A stretch of DNA of 64,000 nt from Cyanobium sp. M30B3 (GTDB lineage Bacteria; Cyanobacteriota; Cyanobacteriia; PCC-6307; Cyanobiaceae). Positions 17,008 through 28,183 of this stretch are shown here, piece after piece (position 1 is the first letter of the stretch; each line of letters starts with the position of its first letter). Below the pieces are notes generated by a model. The model was not told the origin of the DNA. It saw only the letters and a list, made by a program, of their open reading frames with translations, and did not search any database. Location: the NCBI GenBank assembly GCA_018399015.1, contig CP073761.1, positions 1,736,001-1,800,000 on the forward strand, given 5' to 3'. The translations under genes were made by a program, and so were the position numbers.

Positions 17008-17354
17008 GTGGTGATGCTGGCGCGCCGTTGCCTGAACTCCGGCGCCTGCGGATCCGCCGGGCTCCACCACCAGCGGCCGTCGGTGTAGCTGGGGGCTCCG
17101 GCGTTGTTGGTGCGCGGCAGCTGCAGGCTGAGGCCGCGCCACTGCAGCACCACATAGGCCCCCGGCACGGTGCCGGCAACGCTGTTGGGGATGTCGGCGG
17201 CGTCCACGGCGCCCGCGTACACCTCGGCCAGCAGCGGATCGCCGTCGCACAGGTAGCGATCGCGCTGCAGGGGCCCCGGCCCGGCGGCCCCGGCGGGTAC
17301 GGCCAGCAGCAGGCTGAGCAGCAGGGAAAGCAGCCAGGTCATCGGCATCGCCAT
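16980..17354 (-). CDS. MliC-like C-type lysozyme inhibitor domain protein
   Basis: A secreted protein of about 124 residues. The N-terminus is a signal peptide ([20 protein letters not shown]), and the mature part fits the MliC fold pattern: [14 protein letters not shown] near the start, [28 protein letters not shown] and a final TTYACVP, with the two cysteines that form the family's disulfide. MliC proteins inhibit C-type lysozyme in the periplasm or at the envelope. ATG at 17354 (MAMPMT) or 17348 is a better start than the earlier frame start at 17378. Its 3' end overlaps the convergent peroxiredoxin-like gene. Confidence 0.7.
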   Translation of the reverse strand: MAMPMTWLLSLLLSLLLAVPAGAAGPGPLQRDRYLCDGDPLLAEVYAGAVDAADIPNSVAGTVPGAYVVLQWRGLSLQLPRTNNAGAPSYTDGRWWWSPADPQAPEFRQRRASITTYACVPDPA

Positions 17355-17395
17355 GCACGGTCCATAGGATCGCCCCACCAGCGCCTTCTCTGCCC

Positions 17396-18721
17396 GTGGT
17401 TGTCACCACCGCCCAGCCCAGCCCCCTGCCGATCAGCGGCGGCGGCAGCCTGGGCGGCACGGTGCGGGTGCCGGGCGACAAGTCGATCTCCCACCGCGCC
17501 CTGCTGTTCGGGGCCATCGCCGAGGGCACCACCCGGATCGAGGGCCTGCTGCCCGCCGAAGACCCCCTCTCCACCGCCGCCTGCCTGCGGGCCATGGGGG
17601 TGGAGGTGTCGGCGATCCGCGCCGGTGAACCGGTGAGGGTGCAAGGGGTGGGGCTCGATGGCCTGCAGGAACCGGCCGACGTGCTCGACTGCGGCAACTC
17701 CGGCACCACCATGCGGTTGATGCTGGGGCTGCTGGCCGGCCGCACGGGCCGCCACTTCGTGCTCAGCGGCGACGCCTCCCTGCGGGGGCGGCCGATGCGG
17801 CGCGTGGGGGCGCCCCTGGGCCAGATGGGTGCCGTGATCCACGGCCGCAAGGACGGTAACTTCGCCCCCCTGGCGGTGCTGGGTCAGGGCCTGAGGGGCA
17901 CCACGATCCGCACGCCGGTGGCCTCGGCCCAGGTGAAGAGCGCCATCCTGCTCGCCGGCCTCACCGCCGCGGGCCCCACCACCGTGATCGAGCCGGCCCA
18001 GAGCCGCGACCACAGCGAGCGCATGCTGCGGGCCTTCGGCGCCGAGCTGGCGGTGGGCGGGCCCGGGAACACCGAGGTCACCGTGGTGCCCGGCGCCAGC
18101 CTGCGGGGCCAGGGCGTGGTGGTGCCAGGTGACATCAGCTCGGCCGCCTTCTGGCTGGTGGCCGCCGCCATCACCCCCGGGGCCGATCTCACGGTGGAGA
18201 ACGTGGGCCTCAACCCCAGCCGCACCGGCATCCTCGAGGTGCTGGAGCAGATGGGTGCACGGATCGAGGTGCTCCATGCCCGCGATGCGGCCGGCGAGCC
18301 GGTGGGCGATTTGCGGGTGCGCCATGGCCCCCTGCAGGCCTTTGAGATCGGCGGCGAGCTGATCCCCCGCCTGGTGGATGAGATCCCGGCGCTGGCGGTG
18401 GCGGCCTGCTGCGCCGCAGGCGTCAGCCGCATCCGCGATGCCGCCGAGCTGCGCGTCAAGGAAACCGACCGGCTGGCGGTGATGGCCCGCCAGCTCGGCG
18501 CCATGGGCGCCCGCATCGAGGAATTCGAAGACGGCATGGCCGTCACCGGCGTCACCGCCCTGCGGGGCGCCTGCGTGGACAGCGAGACCGACCACCGGGT
18601 GGCCATGAGCCTGGCGGTGGCGGCCCTGGTGGCCGAGGGTACCACCAGCCTGGCGCGCCCGGAGGCGGCGGCCGTGTCGTACCCGCGGTTCTGGGATGAC
18701 CTGCAGCGCCTGCGGGGCTGA
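17396..18721 (+). CDS. aroA: 3-phosphoshikimate 1-carboxyvinyltransferase (EPSP synthase)
   Basis: AroA joins shikimate-3-phosphate and PEP in the shikimate pathway to aromatic amino acids and quinones. The 441-residue protein has the substrate-binding [20 protein letters not shown], the [19 protein letters not shown] signature, [13 protein letters not shown] and the C-terminal [15 protein letters not shown] segment, with [10 protein letters not shown] holding the catalytic Asp region. Start is GTG 17396. Its end overlaps the start of the methyltransferase gene by 26 bp. Confidence 0.96.
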   Translation: MVVTTAQPSPLPISGGGSLGGTVRVPGDKSISHRALLFGAIAEGTTRIEGLLPAEDPLSTAACLRAMGVEVSAIRAGEPVRVQGVGLDGLQEPADVLDCGNSGTTMRLMLGLLAGRTGRHFVLSGDASLRGRPMRRVGAPLGQMGAVIHGRKDGNFAPLAVLGQGLRGTTIRTPVASAQVKSAILLAGLTAAGPTTVIEPAQSRDHSERMLRAFGAELAVGGPGNTEVTVVPGASLRGQGVVVPGDISSAAFWLVAAAITPGADLTVENVGLNPSRTGILEVLEQMGARIEVLHARDAAGEPVGDLRVRHGPLQAFEIGGELIPRLVDEIPALAVAACCAAGVSRIRDAAELRVKETDRLAVMARQLGAMGARIEEFEDGMAVTGVTALRGACVDSETDHRVAMSLAVAALVAEGTTSLARPEAAAVSYPRFWDDLQRLRG

Positions 18722-19643
18722 GGCCGGGCCCCTGCGGCCCCGCCTTGGCGCCGACGGCAGCTTCAGCCTCTGGAGTGAACGCTTCGGTGAGGGCTTCCAC
18801 GGCGGCATCGGTGCCCTGAGCGAGGCCCGGGCCAAGTTCGTGCACCCAGCCCAGCTGGAGCGCTTCCCCCCCGGGCGGCGGCTGCGGGTGGTGGATGTGG
18901 GCTTCGGCCTGGGCACCAACAGCGCCGCCCTGCGCGAGGCCGCCGAAGACTGCGGCCTGGAGCTGGAGGTCTGGGGGCTGGAGTGCGACCCGCAACCCCT
19001 GCGCCAGGCCCTCGCCACTCCCACCTTCCGCAACCAGTGGCGGCAGCACACCGTGTGCTGGCTGGAAGGGCTTCTGGCCGGAGGTGGCCAGGGCAGTCGC
19101 GGTGGCGTGCTGCTCTGGGGCGATGCCCGCCTGCGGCTGCCGGAGCTGCTGGGCGCGCGGCACCTGGCCGGCCGCTGTGATCTGGTGCTGCTGGACGCCT
19201 TCTCCCCCCAGCGCTGCCCTGAACTCTGGAGCCATGAGTTCCTCGGCCAGCTGGCCCGCCTGCTCGAACCCCAGGCAAGGCTGCTCACCTACTGCTGTGC
19301 CGCCGCCGTGCGCCGCAGCCTGATGCAGGCCGGACTGCAGCTGGCCTCGATCCAGGCGCCGCGCGACCAGTCGCCCCGCAATGGCGACCTCTGGAGCTTC
19401 GGCACTGCCGCCAGCCCCACCGGCCTGCCGGGCGCGGCCACGGCGGGAGGCGGCCCCCTGCGGCCCCTCAGCGCCATGGAACGGGATCACCTGGACACCC
19501 GCGCCTCCGAGCCCTACCGCGACCCCAGCGGCCAGACCGACGCCACGGAGATCCTGGCGGCCCGCCGGCGGGCCCAGGCCGCGAGCAGCGCCTCCTCCAC
19601 CAGCGCCTGGCGGCGCCGCTGGGGCCTGGAGCGGGGCACGTAG
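18696..19643 (+). CDS. MnmC-like tRNA methyltransferase domain protein
   Basis: The 315-residue protein has a Rossmann SAM-binding motif ([17 protein letters not shown], with acidic [11 protein letters not shown] after it) and the DUF752/MnmC2 signature [21 protein letters not shown], where the DAFSP motif is diagnostic. MnmC2 methylates aminomethyl-uridine at tRNA position 34. It lacks the FAD-dependent MnmC1 half of E. coli MnmC, as is usual in cyanobacteria. The upstream [18 protein letters not shown] block is also typical. The ATG at 18696 overlaps aroA by 26 bp; no better in-frame start was found. Confidence 0.87.
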   Translation: MTCSACGAEAGPLRPRLGADGSFSLWSERFGEGFHGGIGALSEARAKFVHPAQLERFPPGRRLRVVDVGFGLGTNSAALREAAEDCGLELEVWGLECDPQPLRQALATPTFRNQWRQHTVCWLEGLLAGGGQGSRGGVLLWGDARLRLPELLGARHLAGRCDLVLLDAFSPQRCPELWSHEFLGQLARLLEPQARLLTYCCAAAVRRSLMQAGLQLASIQAPRDQSPRNGDLWSFGTAASPTGLPGAATAGGGPLRPLSAMERDHLDTRASEPYRDPSGQTDATEILAARRRAQAASSASSTSAWRRRWGLERGT

Positions 19644-19669
19644 ATTCCGCTCCAGCCGTTGCCTGGTCC

Positions 19670-21019
19670 ATGCTCGCCGTTGCCGTGTTGGCTGCTGGAA
19701 AGGGCACCCGCATGAAGAGTGCCCTGCCCAAGGTGCTCCAGCCCCTGGCCGGCGCCACGCTGGTGGAGCGGGTGCTGGCCAGCTGCGAGCACCTCAGCCC
19801 CGAGCGGCGCCTGCTGATCGTCGGCCACCAGGCCGAGCGGGTGGAGCACTCCCTGGCCCACCAGCCCGGGCTGGAATTCGTGCTGCAGCATCCCCAGAAC
19901 GGCACGGGCCATGCGGTGCAGCAGCTGCTGCAGCCCCTGGAGGACTTCAGCGGCGACCTGCTGGTGCTCAACGGCGACGTGCCCCTTCTGCGGCCGGACA
20001 CCCTCGAGCAGCTGCTGGAGCAGCACCGCAGCAGTGGCGCCGCCGTGACCCTGCTCACTGCCCGCCTCGACGACCCCACCGGCTACGGCCGCGTGTTCGC
20101 CACTGACCGGGGCCTGGTGGAGCGAATCGTGGAACACCGCGACTGCAGCGGCGCCCAGCGCAGCAACACCCTGATCAACGCCGGCATCTACTGCTTCAGC
20201 TGGCCGAAGCTGGCGGCCGTGCTGCCCCAGCTCAGCGCCGACAACGACCAGGGCGAGCTCTACCTCACCGACACGGTGGCCATGCTCAGTCCGGCCATGC
20301 ACCTGGAGGTGGCCGACGCCGATGAGATCAACGGCATCAACGACCGCCTGCAGCTGGCCCAGTGCGAGGCGGTGCTGCAGCAGCGGCTGCGGGAGCACTG
20401 GATGCGCGAGGGGGTGACCTTCACCGATCCGGCCAGCTGCACCCTCAGCGATGGCACCCGCTTCGGCCGCGACGTGGTGGTGGAGCCCCAGTGCCACTTC
20501 CGCGGGGCCGTGACCATCGGCGAGGGCTGCCGCATCGGCCCGGGCTGCCTGATCGAGCAGGCGCAGATCGGCGAGCGGGTGGCGATCGTGCAGTCGGTGG
20601 TGCGGGAAGCGGCGGTGGCGGCCGACTGCGCCATCGGCCCCTATGCCCACCTGCGGCCCGGGGCCGAGCTGGGCGAGGGCTGCCGGGTGGGCAACTTCGT
20701 GGAGGTGAAGAAGAGCAGCCTGGCGCCGGGTTGCAAGGTGAACCACCTCAGCTACATCGGCGACGCCGAGCTGGGCGCAAACGTGAATGTGGGCGCCGGC
20801 ACGATCACCGCCAACTACGACGGCGTGAACAAGCACCGCACAGTAATCGGCGCCGGCAGCAAGACCGGCGCCAACTCGGTGCTGGTGGCACCGATCACCA
20901 TCGGCGAGAACGTGACCGTAGGGGCCGGATCCACCCTCACCAAGGACGTGCCCAGCGGCGCCCTGGCCCTGGGCCGTGCACGCCAGCTGGTGCGGGAAGA
21001 CTGGCGGGGCCAGGCCTAG
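19670..21019 (+). CDS. glmU: bifunctional UDP-GlcNAc pyrophosphorylase / GlcN-1-P acetyltransferase
   Basis: GlmU makes UDP-GlcNAc for peptidoglycan and lipopolysaccharide. The 449-residue protein has the nucleotidyltransferase signature [20 protein letters not shown] at the N-terminus, NGDVPLLRP in the active site, and from about residue 230 a left-handed beta-helix of hexapeptide repeats ending in the acetyltransferase site ([24 protein letters not shown]). Both catalytic halves are present. It converges on murF with a four-base overlap of the stops. Confidence 0.97.
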   Translation: MLAVAVLAAGKGTRMKSALPKVLQPLAGATLVERVLASCEHLSPERRLLIVGHQAERVEHSLAHQPGLEFVLQHPQNGTGHAVQQLLQPLEDFSGDLLVLNGDVPLLRPDTLEQLLEQHRSSGAAVTLLTARLDDPTGYGRVFATDRGLVERIVEHRDCSGAQRSNTLINAGIYCFSWPKLAAVLPQLSADNDQGELYLTDTVAMLSPAMHLEVADADEINGINDRLQLAQCEAVLQQRLREHWMREGVTFTDPASCTLSDGTRFGRDVVVEPQCHFRGAVTIGEGCRIGPGCLIEQAQIGERVAIVQSVVREAAVAADCAIGPYAHLRPGAELGEGCRVGNFVEVKKSSLAPGCKVNHLSYIGDAELGANVNVGAGTITANYDGVNKHRTVIGAGSKTGANSVLVAPITIGENVTVGAGSTLTKDVPSGALALGRARQLVREDWRGQA

Positions 21020-22413
21020 ACCAGGTCCTCCAGCAGCGGCAGCAGGCGCTCCAGAGCCACACCGCGGCTGGCCTTGAGCAACAGCACATCGCCGGGGGCC
21101 AGCCACTCCGCCAGCGGGGCGGCGGCCTGCTCGGGCGTGGCCACCACCGCCAGCCGGGGCAGGCCGCCGGCGGCTTCAGCCATCGCCACCGCCTCGGCCC
21201 CGGAGGCCACCACCACCAGGCCATCGAGCCCCCGCTCCCGGGCCCGCTCGGCCACCTGCCGGTGCAACGCCTCGCTCTGCTCCCCCAGTTCCAGCATCGT
21301 GCCCAGCACCGCGAAGCGCCGGCCGCCCTGACTCGCCAGCAGGTCGAGGGCGGCCAGCACCGCCTCCGGTGAGGCGTTGTAGGTCTCATCCAGCACGGTG
21401 AGTCCGCCCAGCTGCAGCCGCCGGTTGCGCCCGTCCGACACCGCCACCTCCAGGGCCTCCATGGCGCCCAGGGGCACTCCCAGCTCCCGCGCCACGGCGG
21501 CGGCCAGGAGCAGGTTGCGGGCGTTGTGGCGGCCATCGAGGGGGAGCCTCAGGCGCTGGTGCTCCAGATCCAGGCAACCAGCCGCGCCGTCGTAGCGGCC
21601 CACCAGGTCGGCCCCTTCCACGCCGGGCTCATCGGCCAGGGCAATGCGGCAGACGCGCCCCTGCCACACAGCCGCCACCGCCGCCTCCAGCAGGGGGTCG
21701 CCGGCGGGAATCACCAGCAGGCCATCCGGCTTGAGGCCCGTGGTGATCTCACACTTGGCCCGGCCGATGGCCTCGCGGCTGCCCAGGCGACCGATGTGGG
21801 CGGTGCCGATGTTGGTGATCACCGCCACGTCCGGCTCGGCACACAGGCTCAGCCGCTCGATCTCCCCCAGCCCGCGCATGCCCATCTCGATCACCAGGGC
21901 ACGGTGCTCCTGGGTGGCCTTGAGCAGGGTGAGGGGCACGCCCACGTCATTGTTCTCATTGCCGGTGGAGGCCAGCACCGGCCCCAGTGGCCCCAGTGCC
22001 GCCCGGATCAGCTCGCGGGTGCTGGTCTTGCCGGCCGAGCCGGTCACCGCCACCAGCGGCAGCCCCAGCTGCCGCCGCCACTGCCGTGCCAGCTGCTGGT
22101 AGGCCAGCAGGGTGTCGTCCACCGCCCAGATGGCACAGCCGCTGGCGCCAGCCTGCTGGCACAGGCTCTCCAGGGCGGCGGGATCAACGCGATCGGGCTG
22201 CAGGAGAAGTGCCCGGCAGCCGGCCGCCACGGCGTCGGCCAGGAAGTGGTGGCCGTCAAACCGCTCGCCCACCAGCGGCACGAACAGGCTGCCGGGCGCC
22301 AGTGATCGGCTATCGGTGCTGATCGCGCCCAGCTGCGGCGCAGGGCTCTCGCTGGCATCCCCCACCAGGGGCGCACCCCAGAGCTGCTGCAGGCAGGTGA
22401 GATCAAGGGGCAT
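21016..22413 (-). CDS. murF: UDP-MurNAc-tripeptide--D-alanyl-D-alanine ligase
   Basis: MurF adds D-Ala-D-Ala to UDP-MurNAc-tripeptide. The 465-residue Mur ligase shows the ATP P-loop [14 protein letters not shown], the central [12 protein letters not shown] segment that is MurF-specific, the catalytic [13 protein letters not shown] and the C-terminal [13 protein letters not shown] block. Its start overlaps the end of the upstream membrane-protein gene by 11 bp, so it is the last gene of the menD-menB-ldt-glgA-unknown-murF minus-strand run. Confidence 0.96.
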   Translation of the reverse strand: MPLDLTCLQQLWGAPLVGDASESPAPQLGAISTDSRSLAPGSLFVPLVGERFDGHHFLADAVAAGCRALLLQPDRVDPAALESLCQQAGASGCAIWAVDDTLLAYQQLARQWRRQLGLPLVAVTGSAGKTSTRELIRAALGPLGPVLASTGNENNDVGVPLTLLKATQEHRALVIEMGMRGLGEIERLSLCAEPDVAVITNIGTAHIGRLGSREAIGRAKCEITTGLKPDGLLVIPAGDPLLEAAVAAVWQGRVCRIALADEPGVEGADLVGRYDGAAGCLDLEHQRLRLPLDGRHNARNLLLAAAVARELGVPLGAMEALEVAVSDGRNRRLQLGGLTVLDETYNASPEAVLAALDLLASQGGRRFAVLGTMLELGEQSEALHRQVAERARERGLDGLVVVASGAEAVAMAEAAGGLPRLAVVATPEQAAAPLAEWLAPGDVLLLKASRGVALERLLPLLEDLV

Positions 22414-23125
22414 GCGCAGACGACGGAGGAGCGAGCAGGATCATGCCTGAGCCCACCCGGGCGCTGCGCGCCAGCGGCGTTCCCTGGGAATCCAGCAGCC
22501 ACAGGCGCCCCGAGCCCAGGAATTCAGCCCGCAGCTGCCACTGCTCCGCCAGCTCCTGGCGCTCGGCCGCCGGCAGCGCCTGCCAGCCAGTCGGATCCAG
22601 CACCAGCTCCAGATCCCCATCGGCTTCCCGCAGCCGCGCCGCCCCCAGCAGCCCTGCCCTCGGCTCGGCGGCAAAGGCCTGCAGCAGGGGGTCGGGCTCA
22701 GGGAGTTCAGCGTTCTCTGGGGGTTCCTCAGCCAGGGGTTCCTCAGCCAGGGGTTCCTGAGCGGGTGGGGGCTCGGCGAGCGGTTCGTCAACGGGGCGCT
22801 CCACAGCCCGGGACACCTCGGCGGCGGGAGCCTCAGGGAGCCTCTCACCAGGGGATGGACTGCCCAGGCTCCCCAGCCCCCAACCGGCCGCCACCAGCAG
22901 GCTGAGCAGCAAGGCCAGCAGCAGCGGCCAGAACCAGGCCGCCAGCGCCTGGGGCCAGAACACCGGCCGGGGCAGATCACCCTGGCGGTTGCGCCGCCAC
23001 AGCTGCCACAGCCCCAGCCGCATGGAGGCCAGCACCGCCAGCAGGTCGCGGCGCAACAGGCCCCAGGGATTCACATACGGGGCGGGCAGATCCTCGCCGT
23101 CCGGCCGATCCCGCAGCTCAGCCAC
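22403..23125 (-). CDS. membrane-anchored protein of unknown function
   Basis: The 240-residue protein has a polar N-terminus of about 60 residues, a single strong membrane span (FWPLLLALLLSLLVAAGWGLG), then a Pro/Glu-rich linker with LAEEP repeats, and a C-terminal domain of about 90 residues (LVLDPTGWQALPAAERQELA through GSGRLWLLDSQGTPLARSARVG). I know no family for it. Start is GTG 23125, nine bases after the glgA stop, and the end overlaps murF, so it is tightly embedded in that operon. The spacer-like linker suggests a periplasmic domain held off the membrane. Confidence 0.75.
   Translation of the reverse strand: MAELRDRPDGEDLPAPYVNPWGLLRRDLLAVLASMRLGLWQLWRRNRQGDLPRPVFWPQALAAWFWPLLLALLLSLLVAAGWGLGSLGSPSPGERLPEAPAAEVSRAVERPVDEPLAEPPPAQEPLAEEPLAEEPPENAELPEPDPLLQAFAAEPRAGLLGAARLREADGDLELVLDPTGWQALPAAERQELAEQWQLRAEFLGSGRLWLLDSQGTPLARSARVGSGMILLAPPSSAHAP
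22721..22765. repeat. 15-bp in-frame tandem repeat
   Basis: The unit gggttcctcagccag occurs at 22721-22735 and 22736-22750 exactly, and at 22751-22765 with changes. Read on the minus strand it encodes the LAEEP-type repeats in the linker of the membrane protein. The unit is a multiple of three, so copy-number change would keep the frame. Confidence 0.85.
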
Positions 23126-23134
23126 CAGGAACGA

Positions 23135-24607
23135 TCAGCGCCGCTTGAGCAGCCCGGCCAGCCCGCGGCGGCTGGGGTCGGCGTCCTGCCCCTGGGAGAA
23201 CTGCTCCACCGCCGCCGCCTCCGGTGTGGGCTCCTTCACGCCGCACACGTCGCGGTACATGGCGTCGTACTCCAGGGCCGAGCGCTCCCAGCTGAAGTCC
23301 ACCGCCATCGCCCGCTTCTGCAGCTCGGCCCAGGCGGTGGGGTTGCGGTAGGCCTCCCAGGAGCGCACGATCGCCGTGTAGAAGTCGATCGGTTCGTAGC
23401 GATCGAAGCCGTAGCCGGTGCCGCGCCCGGCGGCCGGATCGTTGGGGGGCACGGTGTCCACCAGGCCGCCCACCATGCGCGCCACCGGGATCGAGCCGTA
23501 GCGCATCGCCAGCATCTGGCTGATGCCGCAGGGCTCGAAGCGGCTGGGCATCAGGAAGGCGTCGCTGCCCCCGTAGATCAGCCGGGAGAGGGCGTCGTCG
23601 TAGGTGAGGAACACCGCAAACCTGCCGGGATGGCGGGCGGCCATCTGCCAGAGGCCGGCCTCGTAGGTGCGGTCGCCGGTGCCCAGCACCACAATCTGGC
23701 TGTCGGTGTAGGCCAGCACCCGGTCGGCCACCTGCAGCAGCAGATCCACCCCTTTCTGGTCCACCAGCCGGCTCACCATGCCCATCAGGTAACTGCGGGG
23801 GGCCACCGTCAGCCCGAAACGCTCCTGCAGCTGGCGCTTGTTCTGCGCCCGTGGCCCGAGATCGTCGGCCGAGAACCGGGCCGGCAGCAAGGCATCAGTG
23901 GCCGGATTCCAGTCGTCCAGGTCGATGCCGTTGAGGATGCCGCGCAGCTTGCCGCTGATGAAATTGAGCAACCCCTCCAGCTTCTCGCCGTACTCCGCCG
24001 TGCGGATCTCCTGGGCATAGGTGGGCGACACCGCATTCACCCGGTCGGCATAGAGCAGGGCTGCCGCCATCGTGTGGTCGCCCTGCATGTACCAGGGGCA
24101 CCAGGTGATGCGGTCGAGCTTCCAGCGCCAGGGGCCCTGGTACTTGAGGTTGTGGATGGTGAACACGGTGCTGATCTCCGGGTCCTGGTGCATCCACACC
24201 GGCAACATGCCGGTGTGCCAGTCGTGGCAGTGCAGCACCTGGGGTTTCCAGTGGTGCCAGCAGAACTCAGCGGTGGCACTGGCGAAGAAGGTGAAGCGCC
24301 AGTCCTCGTCATCGCCGCCGTAGATGCGCTCGGCATCGAACACCGGATGGCCCACCAGATACAGGGGCAGTCCGGTGGTGGGATGGCGGGCTTCGAACAC
24401 GGCGAAGTCGTTGCCCATCGTGTGGCCCCGCCACACCGGCTCGGCCGGAATCGAGAGCCTCGACCACAGCCGGCCGTAGCCCGGCAGGATCACGCGCACG
24501 TCATGGCCGAGGCGGGCCAGGGCGGGAGGCAGAGAACCCACCACATCGCCCATGCCGCCCACCTTCACCAGGGGGGCGCACTCAGCCGCTGCGAACAGGA
24601 TGCGCAT
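23135..24607 (-). CDS. glgA: glycogen synthase (ADP-glucose starch synthase type, GT5)
   Basis: GlgA transfers glucose from ADP-glucose to growing alpha-1,4-glucan. The 490-residue protein opens [27 protein letters not shown], with the ADP-glucose-binding KxGG motif in its [10 protein letters not shown] form. The C-terminal GT-B half shows [38 protein letters not shown] and [10 protein letters not shown]. Start ATG 24607 is clear from the family N-terminus, although the frame stays open to 25414. glgB lies 36 kb away in the same window, so the two glycogen genes are not in one operon. Confidence 0.96.
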   Translation of the reverse strand: MRILFAAAECAPLVKVGGMGDVVGSLPPALARLGHDVRVILPGYGRLWSRLSIPAEPVWRGHTMGNDFAVFEARHPTTGLPLYLVGHPVFDAERIYGGDDEDWRFTFFASATAEFCWHHWKPQVLHCHDWHTGMLPVWMHQDPEISTVFTIHNLKYQGPWRWKLDRITWCPWYMQGDHTMAAALLYADRVNAVSPTYAQEIRTAEYGEKLEGLLNFISGKLRGILNGIDLDDWNPATDALLPARFSADDLGPRAQNKRQLQERFGLTVAPRSYLMGMVSRLVDQKGVDLLLQVADRVLAYTDSQIVVLGTGDRTYEAGLWQMAARHPGRFAVFLTYDDALSRLIYGGSDAFLMPSRFEPCGISQMLAMRYGSIPVARMVGGLVDTVPPNDPAAGRGTGYGFDRYEPIDFYTAIVRSWEAYRNPTAWAELQKRAMAVDFSWERSALEYDAMYRDVCGVKEPTPEAAAVEQFSQGQDADPSRRGLAGLLKRR

Positions 24608-24666
24608 CCCACCACTCACCAGGTGGGCGCAACTGTAAGGGCGATCTTCCCCCGCTCCTGCCGGGA

Positions 24667-25401
24667 TCAGGGCAGCACGGTGACGGGGGTACCCAGCTGC
24701 ACCAGCTCGAACAGCTCCTGCACGTGCTCGTCGAACAGCCGCACACAGCCATGGGACACGGCCTGCCCCACGCTGTCGCGGTTGGGGGTGCCGTGGAAGC
24801 CGGAGCTCACGCAGCCCTGCACCACCAGGTGCTCGCGGCCGTTGAAGCCGGAGCGGCCCAGGCAGTCGCGGTGGAAGCCGATCCAGCGGCTGCCCAGGGG
24901 ATTGGTCGGCCCCGGCGGCACCGTCTCGCCGGTGGCCGGATGCTCCCAGCTGGGGTCGGCCACCCGCTCGATCACGGCAAAGCGGCCCACCGGCGTCTCC
25001 CAGCCGGGTCGGCCGACGGCCACCGGGAAGCTGCGCAGCTCCTGGCCGTTCTCCAGCACCCTGAGCAGGCGGTTGCGGCGATCGAGCACCAGTTCCCGCT
25101 GGGCTTGCGCCTGCTCCTGCAGCACAGCCACCTGCCCAGGGGCTGGCTCGGCAGCGCGGAACGGGGCGGGGCGGAAGGGCGCGGACATGCTGAGGCCATC
25201 GCCGAGCACGGAAGCTGCCGGCACAGGGGCGTCCGTGGAGAGGGGTTGCGGCAGGGATCCGGAGCCCTCTGCTGAGCTGGGAGCGGCCCGCAGCGCAGCC
25301 ATGGGCAGCAGGCCCAGGGCCAGAGCGCCGCAGAGAACCGGAAGCAACCTGGGGGAACGCATCCTGAGGACGATCGGCCTTTGGGCCTGGCTGCACATCA
25401 C
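24667..25401 (-). CDS. L,D-transpeptidase (YkuD domain)
   Basis: This exported enzyme makes 3-3 peptidoglycan cross-links or attaches proteins to the wall. The 244-residue frame has an N-terminal export signal ([22 protein letters not shown]), a spacer, and a C-terminal YkuD domain with the catalytic motif [20 protein letters not shown] (His, then the SHGC nucleophile) followed by [14 protein letters not shown]. The substrate-side [11 protein letters not shown] is also typical. ATG at 25362 (MRSPRLLPV) is a likelier start than the frame start at 25401. It sits 59 bp before glgA on the same strand. Confidence 0.92.
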   Translation of the reverse strand: MMCSQAQRPIVLRMRSPRLLPVLCGALALGLLPMAALRAAPSSAEGSGSLPQPLSTDAPVPAASVLGDGLSMSAPFRPAPFRAAEPAPGQVAVLQEQAQAQRELVLDRRNRLLRVLENGQELRSFPVAVGRPGWETPVGRFAVIERVADPSWEHPATGETVPPGPTNPLGSRWIGFHRDCLGRSGFNGREHLVVQGCVSSGFHGTPNRDSVGQAVSHGCVRLFDEHVQELFELVQLGTPVTVLP

Positions 25402-25410
25402 ATCCGCAGC

Positions 25411-26247
25411 TCAAGGTAGCCAGGGCTCGGCGGAGAAGTCGGGCGGACGCTTCTCCAGAAAGGCATTGCGGCCCTCCTGGCCCTCGGCCGTCCGGTAGAA
25501 GAGGTGGGTGGCCTGGCCGGCCAGCTCCTGGATCCCTGCCAGCCCGTCGGTTTCGGCATTGAAGGCCGCCTTCAGGCAGCGGATCGCCGTGGGGCTGTGC
25601 TGCAGCACCTCCCGCGCCCAGCGCACCCCTTCCTCCTGGAGCTGGTCAAGGGGCACCACCGCATTCACCAGCCCCATCGACAGGGCCTCATCCGCCCCGT
25701 ACTGGCGGCAGAGAAACCAGATCTCCCGCGCCTTGCGCTGGCCCACCACCCGGGCCAGGTAGCCGGCGCCGAAGCCGCCATCGAAGCTGCCCACCCGAGG
25801 ACCGGTCTGGCCGAAGCGGGCGTTGTCGGCCGCCAGGGAGAGATCGCAGAGCAGGTGCAGCACCTGGCCGCCGCCGATGGCGTAGCCCGCCACCAGGGCG
25901 ATCACCACCTTGGGCAGGCTGCGGATCAGCCGCTGCAGATCCAGCACGTTGAGGCGGGGCAGGCCGTCCTCATCCACGTAGCCACCGTCGCCGCGCACGC
26001 TCTGGTCGCCGCCGGCGCAGAAGGCCCAGCCGCCATCGGCCGCCGGCCCGGCGCCGGTGAACAGCACCACGCCGATGCGGGGGTTGTCGCGCACCCGGGC
26101 GAAGGCGTCGCAGAGCTCGGACACGGTGCGGGGCCGGAAGGCGTTGCGCTTGTGCGGTCGGTTGATCGTGATCCGGGCGATGCCCTCCTCGCTCAGCTCC
26201 AGGCGGATGTCCTCGTAGGAGCCGGCGGGCTGCCAGGCGACGCTCAT
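25411..26247 (-). CDS. menB: 1,4-dihydroxy-2-naphthoyl-CoA synthase
   Basis: MenB cyclises O-succinylbenzoyl-CoA to the naphthoate ring, a step toward phylloquinone, the electron carrier of photosystem I. The 278-residue crotonase-fold protein shows [19 protein letters not shown], the oxyanion segment [40 protein letters not shown] and [15 protein letters not shown], all strongly MenB-specific. Its ATG overlaps the menD stop by four bases (ATGA), so translation is coupled. Confidence 0.97.
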   Translation of the reverse strand: MSVAWQPAGSYEDIRLELSEEGIARITINRPHKRNAFRPRTVSELCDAFARVRDNPRIGVVLFTGAGPAADGGWAFCAGGDQSVRGDGGYVDEDGLPRLNVLDLQRLIRSLPKVVIALVAGYAIGGGQVLHLLCDLSLAADNARFGQTGPRVGSFDGGFGAGYLARVVGQRKAREIWFLCRQYGADEALSMGLVNAVVPLDQLQEEGVRWAREVLQHSPTAIRCLKAAFNAETDGLAGIQELAGQATHLFYRTAEGQEGRNAFLEKRPPDFSAEPWLP

Positions 26248-28163
26248 GGCGAATCGGCCAGGGAGCAGGCCATTCTGCGCAGGGCCAGTCGCCAGGCCGC
26301 GTCAGCGCGGCGGTCGGTGCGCAGCACCAGCAGGGCCAGGGGCTGCTCCAGCCCCCAGGCCACCCCTGCCTCCAGGCCCGCCCAGCTCTCCACCTGGCGG
26401 CTGGGCACCCCATGGGCGGCGGCCAGGGCGGCCTGATCCACCGCCTGGGGCATGGCGAACAGGCGCTCGAAGTCGGGCGGGAACGAATCCGGGGGGAGCG
26501 AGGAACCCTGCGGCCCCTGGTCCTGGGGCCGGATCGGCAGCTGCTCGAAGATGCCACCGCCGCCGTTGTCGATCAGCACCACCAGCAGGCGGCCACCGAG
26601 CTGCTGGCGCCACAGCCAGCCGTTGCTGTCGTGCAGCAGGGCCAGATCGCCGCTGAGCAGCACCGCCTGGCCGGCCGCCTCGGCCACGCCGCAGGCGATC
26701 GAGAGGGTGCCATCGATGCCCGACGCCCCGCGGCAGCCCAGCAGGCGCCGGGCCGGGCCGCGGCTGTCCGTGAACGTCTCCCAATCCCGAACCGGCGAGC
26801 TGTTGGCCAGCACCACCGGCACCCCCGCCGGCAGGAGACGGGCCAGGCGGCGGGCCAGGGCCGGTTCCCCCCAGGGCACACGCCGGCCGGCCGGGCTGGC
26901 CAGCAGCTGCTGGTCCAGCAGGGCCTGCAATCGCCGCTCCAGATCCAGCCAATGGTCGGCGAACAAGCGACAGACCCCGGCGGGGGAACCCTGCAGACAC
27001 TCCGGCCCCAGCTGGGCCAGCCAGCCGGCCAGGCCGGCGGAGCACTGCGCGGCGCAGCGGCCCAGGGGGTCGAGCGGGCGGGGGTCCCCCTCCGTGATCA
27101 ATAGCTGCGAACCACCGCAGGCCTCGAGCAGGTCCTGCAGGCGGCGGCTGGCCGGCAACGGTCCCAGACGCAGCACCTGCAGGCCCGGCAGGCAGGTGGC
27201 CAGGGACGGGGGCAACGCCGCGCCCACCAGGTCGTAGGCCGACACCAGGCGGAGCCCCCTGCAGCCGCGCAGCCCGCTGAGGCCATCGGCCAGCACCGGC
27301 CAGCCCGTGCGCGTCTGCCAGCGCTTCAGCGCCTGCACGAACCCCGGCCAGGCGCTGGGATGGCCGCGCCAGGGGCCCGCCACCACCAGGCCGGGCAGGT
27401 CGGGATCCAGGCCGGCCAGCCTCGTGCGTTGCGGGGGGGCGGGCTGATCCCCTGCCCAGCCCTCCTGGGCACAGCAGTCCTGTCGGGCATCCGCGGTGAT
27501 GAAGGGCTGCCGGGCCGGGGAGCCAGGGACATGCAGCGGCTCGTCGAAGGGCAGGTTGAGATGCACGGGCCCGGGGGCCTGGCCGCGGGCGCCGCGGCAA
27601 TGGGCAAGGGCGGTGGCGGCCAGGCCCACCAGGGACTGCGGCTCCATCACGGCCAGGCCCCGGCCATCCCCCTGGCCCAGCCAACGCGCCGAGGGCGCCA
27701 GAAAACACTCCTGGTTCACCGTCTGGTTGGCGCCGCAGCCCTTGAGCCGGGCCGGACGGTCGGCGCTGAGCAGCAGCAGCGGCAGCCCGCCATGGTCGGC
27801 CTCCACCGCCGCGGGCAGCAGGTTGGCCACCGCCGAGCCGGAGGTCGTGATCACGGCGGCCGGCTCGCCGCTGGCCAGGGCCAGCCCGAGGGCGAAGAAC
27901 GCCGCCGAGCGCTCATCGATGGCGGTGTGGAGGCAGCCGCGCCCGCCAGCCACCAGCAGGCCCACGCCGCTGGCCAGGGGGCCGGAGCGGCTGCCGGGGC
28001 AGAGCACCCAGTGCTGCACGCCACCAGCGCTGAGCGCCGCCAGCAAGGCGAGGGCCGCATCCAGATTGCGGCCGGCCAGGGCGGGATCGGGGGTTGCCGG
28101 ATCGGGGGGGGCTGGTGTGGATGGGGCCGGGGATGGGGCCAACGGCAAACCGGAGCGCTGCAA
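26244..28163 (-). CDS. menD: SEPHCHC synthase (2-succinyl-5-enolpyruvyl-6-hydroxy-3-cyclohexene-1-carboxylate synthase)
   Basis: MenD is the ThDP-dependent enzyme that commits isochorismate and 2-oxoglutarate to phylloquinone. Diagnostic segments are [48 protein letters not shown], the [14 protein letters not shown] cofactor region and [19 protein letters not shown] with the ThDP metal ligands. The start is uncertain: no ATG precedes the conserved part, only TTG codons at 28205, 28163 and just after. I give 28163, because the 28205 start would run into the divergent lepB start. Coupled to menB by a four-base overlap. Confidence 0.93.
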   Translation of the reverse strand: MQRSGLPLAPSPAPSTPAPPDPATPDPALAGRNLDAALALLAALSAGGVQHWVLCPGSRSGPLASGVGLLVAGGRGCLHTAIDERSAAFFALGLALASGEPAAVITTSGSAVANLLPAAVEADHGGLPLLLLSADRPARLKGCGANQTVNQECFLAPSARWLGQGDGRGLAVMEPQSLVGLAATALAHCRGARGQAPGPVHLNLPFDEPLHVPGSPARQPFITADARQDCCAQEGWAGDQPAPPQRTRLAGLDPDLPGLVVAGPWRGHPSAWPGFVQALKRWQTRTGWPVLADGLSGLRGCRGLRLVSAYDLVGAALPPSLATCLPGLQVLRLGPLPASRRLQDLLEACGGSQLLITEGDPRPLDPLGRCAAQCSAGLAGWLAQLGPECLQGSPAGVCRLFADHWLDLERRLQALLDQQLLASPAGRRVPWGEPALARRLARLLPAGVPVVLANSSPVRDWETFTDSRGPARRLLGCRGASGIDGTLSIACGVAEAAGQAVLLSGDLALLHDSNGWLWRQQLGGRLLVVLIDNGGGGIFEQLPIRPQDQGPQGSSLPPDSFPPDFERLFAMPQAVDQAALAAAHGVPSRQVESWAGLEAGVAWGLEQPLALLVLRTDRRADAAWRLALRRMACSLADSP

Positions 28164-28183
28164 GATGGTTCTGCCATCCTCCT

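Noticed and set aside
24608-25414. Upstream extension of the glgA frame through the L,D-transpeptidase gene
   Set aside because: The family N-terminus [12 protein letters not shown] begins at ATG 24607, and the extension overlaps a real gene on the same strand.
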